From NCBI GenBank assembly GCA_913055135.1, contig CAJXJV010000061.1, forward strand, positions 1-7,287: a stretch of 7,287 nucleotides of DNA, given 5' to 3'. Below are positions 6,681 to 7,287 of this stretch, piece by piece. Numbering within the stretch: the first letter of the stretch is position 1; every line of letters starts with the position of its first letter. The stretch is from an uncultured Desulfurobacterium sp. (lineage in GTDB: Bacteria; Aquificota; Aquificia; Desulfurobacteriales; Desulfurobacteriaceae). The position numbers and the translations under genes were made by a program. The notes beneath the pieces were generated by a model that was given only the letters and a program-made list of their open reading frames with translations, made no database searches and was not told the DNA's origin.

Positions 6681-6707
6681 CTAACCTACCATGAAATATA
6701 GAGTTAA
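6678..6707 (-). promoter_or_regulatory. Candidate sigma70-type promoter for the ispG operon
   Basis: Read on the minus strand, TTAACT (6707-6702, 4 of 6 to TTGACA) is followed after 18 nt by TAGAAT (6683-6678, 5 of 6 to TATAAT). Transcription would start near 6671, giving a leader of about 20 nt that includes AAGGAG before the ispG ATG. The -35 element lies inside the first codons of bioC. This is inferred from consensus matching only, in AT-rich DNA. Confidence 0.35.
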
Positions 6708-7287
6708 AGAGAGCTTTTCAAAGGCTGTAGAAGAGTACGATAGATACGCCATCATTCAACAGCAGGCTGGGAAAAGACTCCTTGAGAGACTTCGACTAAT
6801 TAAACGGGATGGTTTTCTACTCGACCTTGGAGCTGGAACGGGCGTCCTTTTAAAAGGATTTAAGAACACAATAGCTCTTGATCTATCCCTTCCGATGTGC
6901 AGGAGTTGTAGAAAGCAGGAACTATTGCCGGTTGCTGGAGATGGGGAGTTTCTTCCCTTTAAAAGCGGTGTGTTTGATGTGGTTTTCTCAAACTTTGCCC
7001 TTCAGTGGATGGTTCCTGAAAGGGTTGCTCCCGAAGTTTATAGGGTTTTGAAATTGGGTGGGCTTGCTTTCATATCCCTTCCGGTGGAGGAAAGTCTTTC
7101 ACGGCTTCTTTCAGCCTGGAACAGAGCTCACATTGAAGTTTTCGGAGAAGAAGACGTTCTCTTCAGATTTCCGTCAGAGAATCGGATTCTGGAAGCTTTT
7201 AAAGAAGCAGGCTTTAAACTTTTAGAGTTTGAAAGAAAAGAGTTTTCTATCTGGTTTGACTCCCCCCGTGAGGCTGTCAGGTGCGTT
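6691..7287 (+). CDS. bioC: BioC-like malonyl-ACP O-methyltransferase, 3'-truncated by window edge
   Basis: The frame is open from the ATG at 6691 to the right edge, giving 199 residues; the family is usually about 250, so the C-terminus is missing. BioC methylates the free carboxyl of malonyl-ACP with SAM, letting fatty-acid synthesis elongate it to pimeloyl for biotin. Visible features are the BioC-type N-terminus ESFSKAVEEYDRYAIIQQQA (7-26), SAM motif I LLDLGAGTG (43-51), the acidic LDLS (64-67), GDGEFLPF (83-90), FDVVFSNFALQW (95-106) and VLKLGG (119-124). The NFALQW stretch and the YD..A..QQ start favour BioC over a generic class I methyltransferase, but without neighbouring bio genes this remains a strong family call. 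TAA at 6682-6684, two codons before the ATG, rules out an upstream in-frame start. No Shine-Dalgarno sequence is seen. Confidence 0.85.
   Translation, partial: MKYRVKESFSKAVEEYDRYAIIQQQAGKRLLERLRLIKRDGFLLDLGAGTGVLLKGFKNTIALDLSLPMCRSCRKQELLPVAGDGEFLPFKSGVFDVVFSNFALQWMVPERVAPEVYRVLKLGGLAFISLPVEESLSRLLSAWNRAHIEVFGEEDVLFRFPSENRILEAFKEAGFKLLEFERKEFSIWFDSPREAVRCV

Larger units (their letters stand above)
6652..6690. promoter_or_regulatory. Divergent ispG/bioC intergenic region
   Basis: These 39 nt are the only divergent gap in the window and must hold, or overlap, the promoters of the five-gene minus-strand operon and of bioC. The region contains the ispG ribosome binding site and two overlapping -10-like hexamers on opposite strands, listed separately. 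No operator-like inverted repeat stands out. Confidence 0.6.

Noticed and set aside
1..7287. Mobile element, CRISPR, toxin-antitoxin, defence system, tRNA or riboswitch
   Set aside because: No direct or inverted repeat arrays, transposase or integrase motifs, cloverleaf or structured leader was recognised; coding is continuous and housekeeping in nature.

Overview
The window looks like chromosomal housekeeping DNA from a thermophilic, Gram-negative bacterium. The best guess is Aquificota, perhaps a Desulfurobacterium/Thermovibrio-type organism. This rests on several points: a diderm envelope (an Omp85 barrel protein), the MEP isoprenoid pathway (IspG), a QueH-type rather than QueG-type queuosine enzyme, Lys/Glu-rich proteins, moderately low GC, and very tight packing of functionally unrelated genes. 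The lineage is inferred from gene flavour and has not been tested by any search.

Layout. Positions 1-1692 (+) hold the 3' part of an Omp85-family gene (BamA/TamA-like) that enters from the left edge. It carries one partial and three complete POTRA domains and a full C-terminal barrel. Its stop codon overlaps that of a convergent gene by 4 nt. Five genes on the minus strand fill the rest of the window up to 6651. In transcription order, right to left, they are ispG (MEP pathway), folB-like (folate), queH (queuosine), a secreted DUF3857/transglutaminase-like protein, and tsaD (t6A tRNA modification). Junctions are a 1-nt overlap (TAATG), a 4-nt overlap (GTGA), a 39-nt gap and a 6-nt gap. This is almost certainly one operon with translational coupling. 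A 39-nt divergent gap (6652-6690) separates ispG from a plus-strand BioC-like methyltransferase gene that runs off the right edge.

How the genes relate. IspG and QueH are both predicted iron-sulfur enzymes. QueH and TsaD both modify tRNA anticodon loops (position 34 and A37). FolB belongs to pterin metabolism. The periplasmic transglutaminase-like protein and the Omp85 protein belong to the envelope. BioC would start biotin synthesis. The cluster is better read as a composite housekeeping operon than as one pathway.

I found no mobile element, CRISPR array, tRNA, rRNA or convincing intrinsic terminator, and no stretch over 300 nt lacks a gene. I see no evidence for a new defence or mobile system. 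The points most worth checking are the apparently leaderless bioC start and its overlapping divergent promoter, the contracted AT-rich FolB, the intact transglutaminase triad in the DUF3857 protein, and paired cysteines in the POTRA domains.
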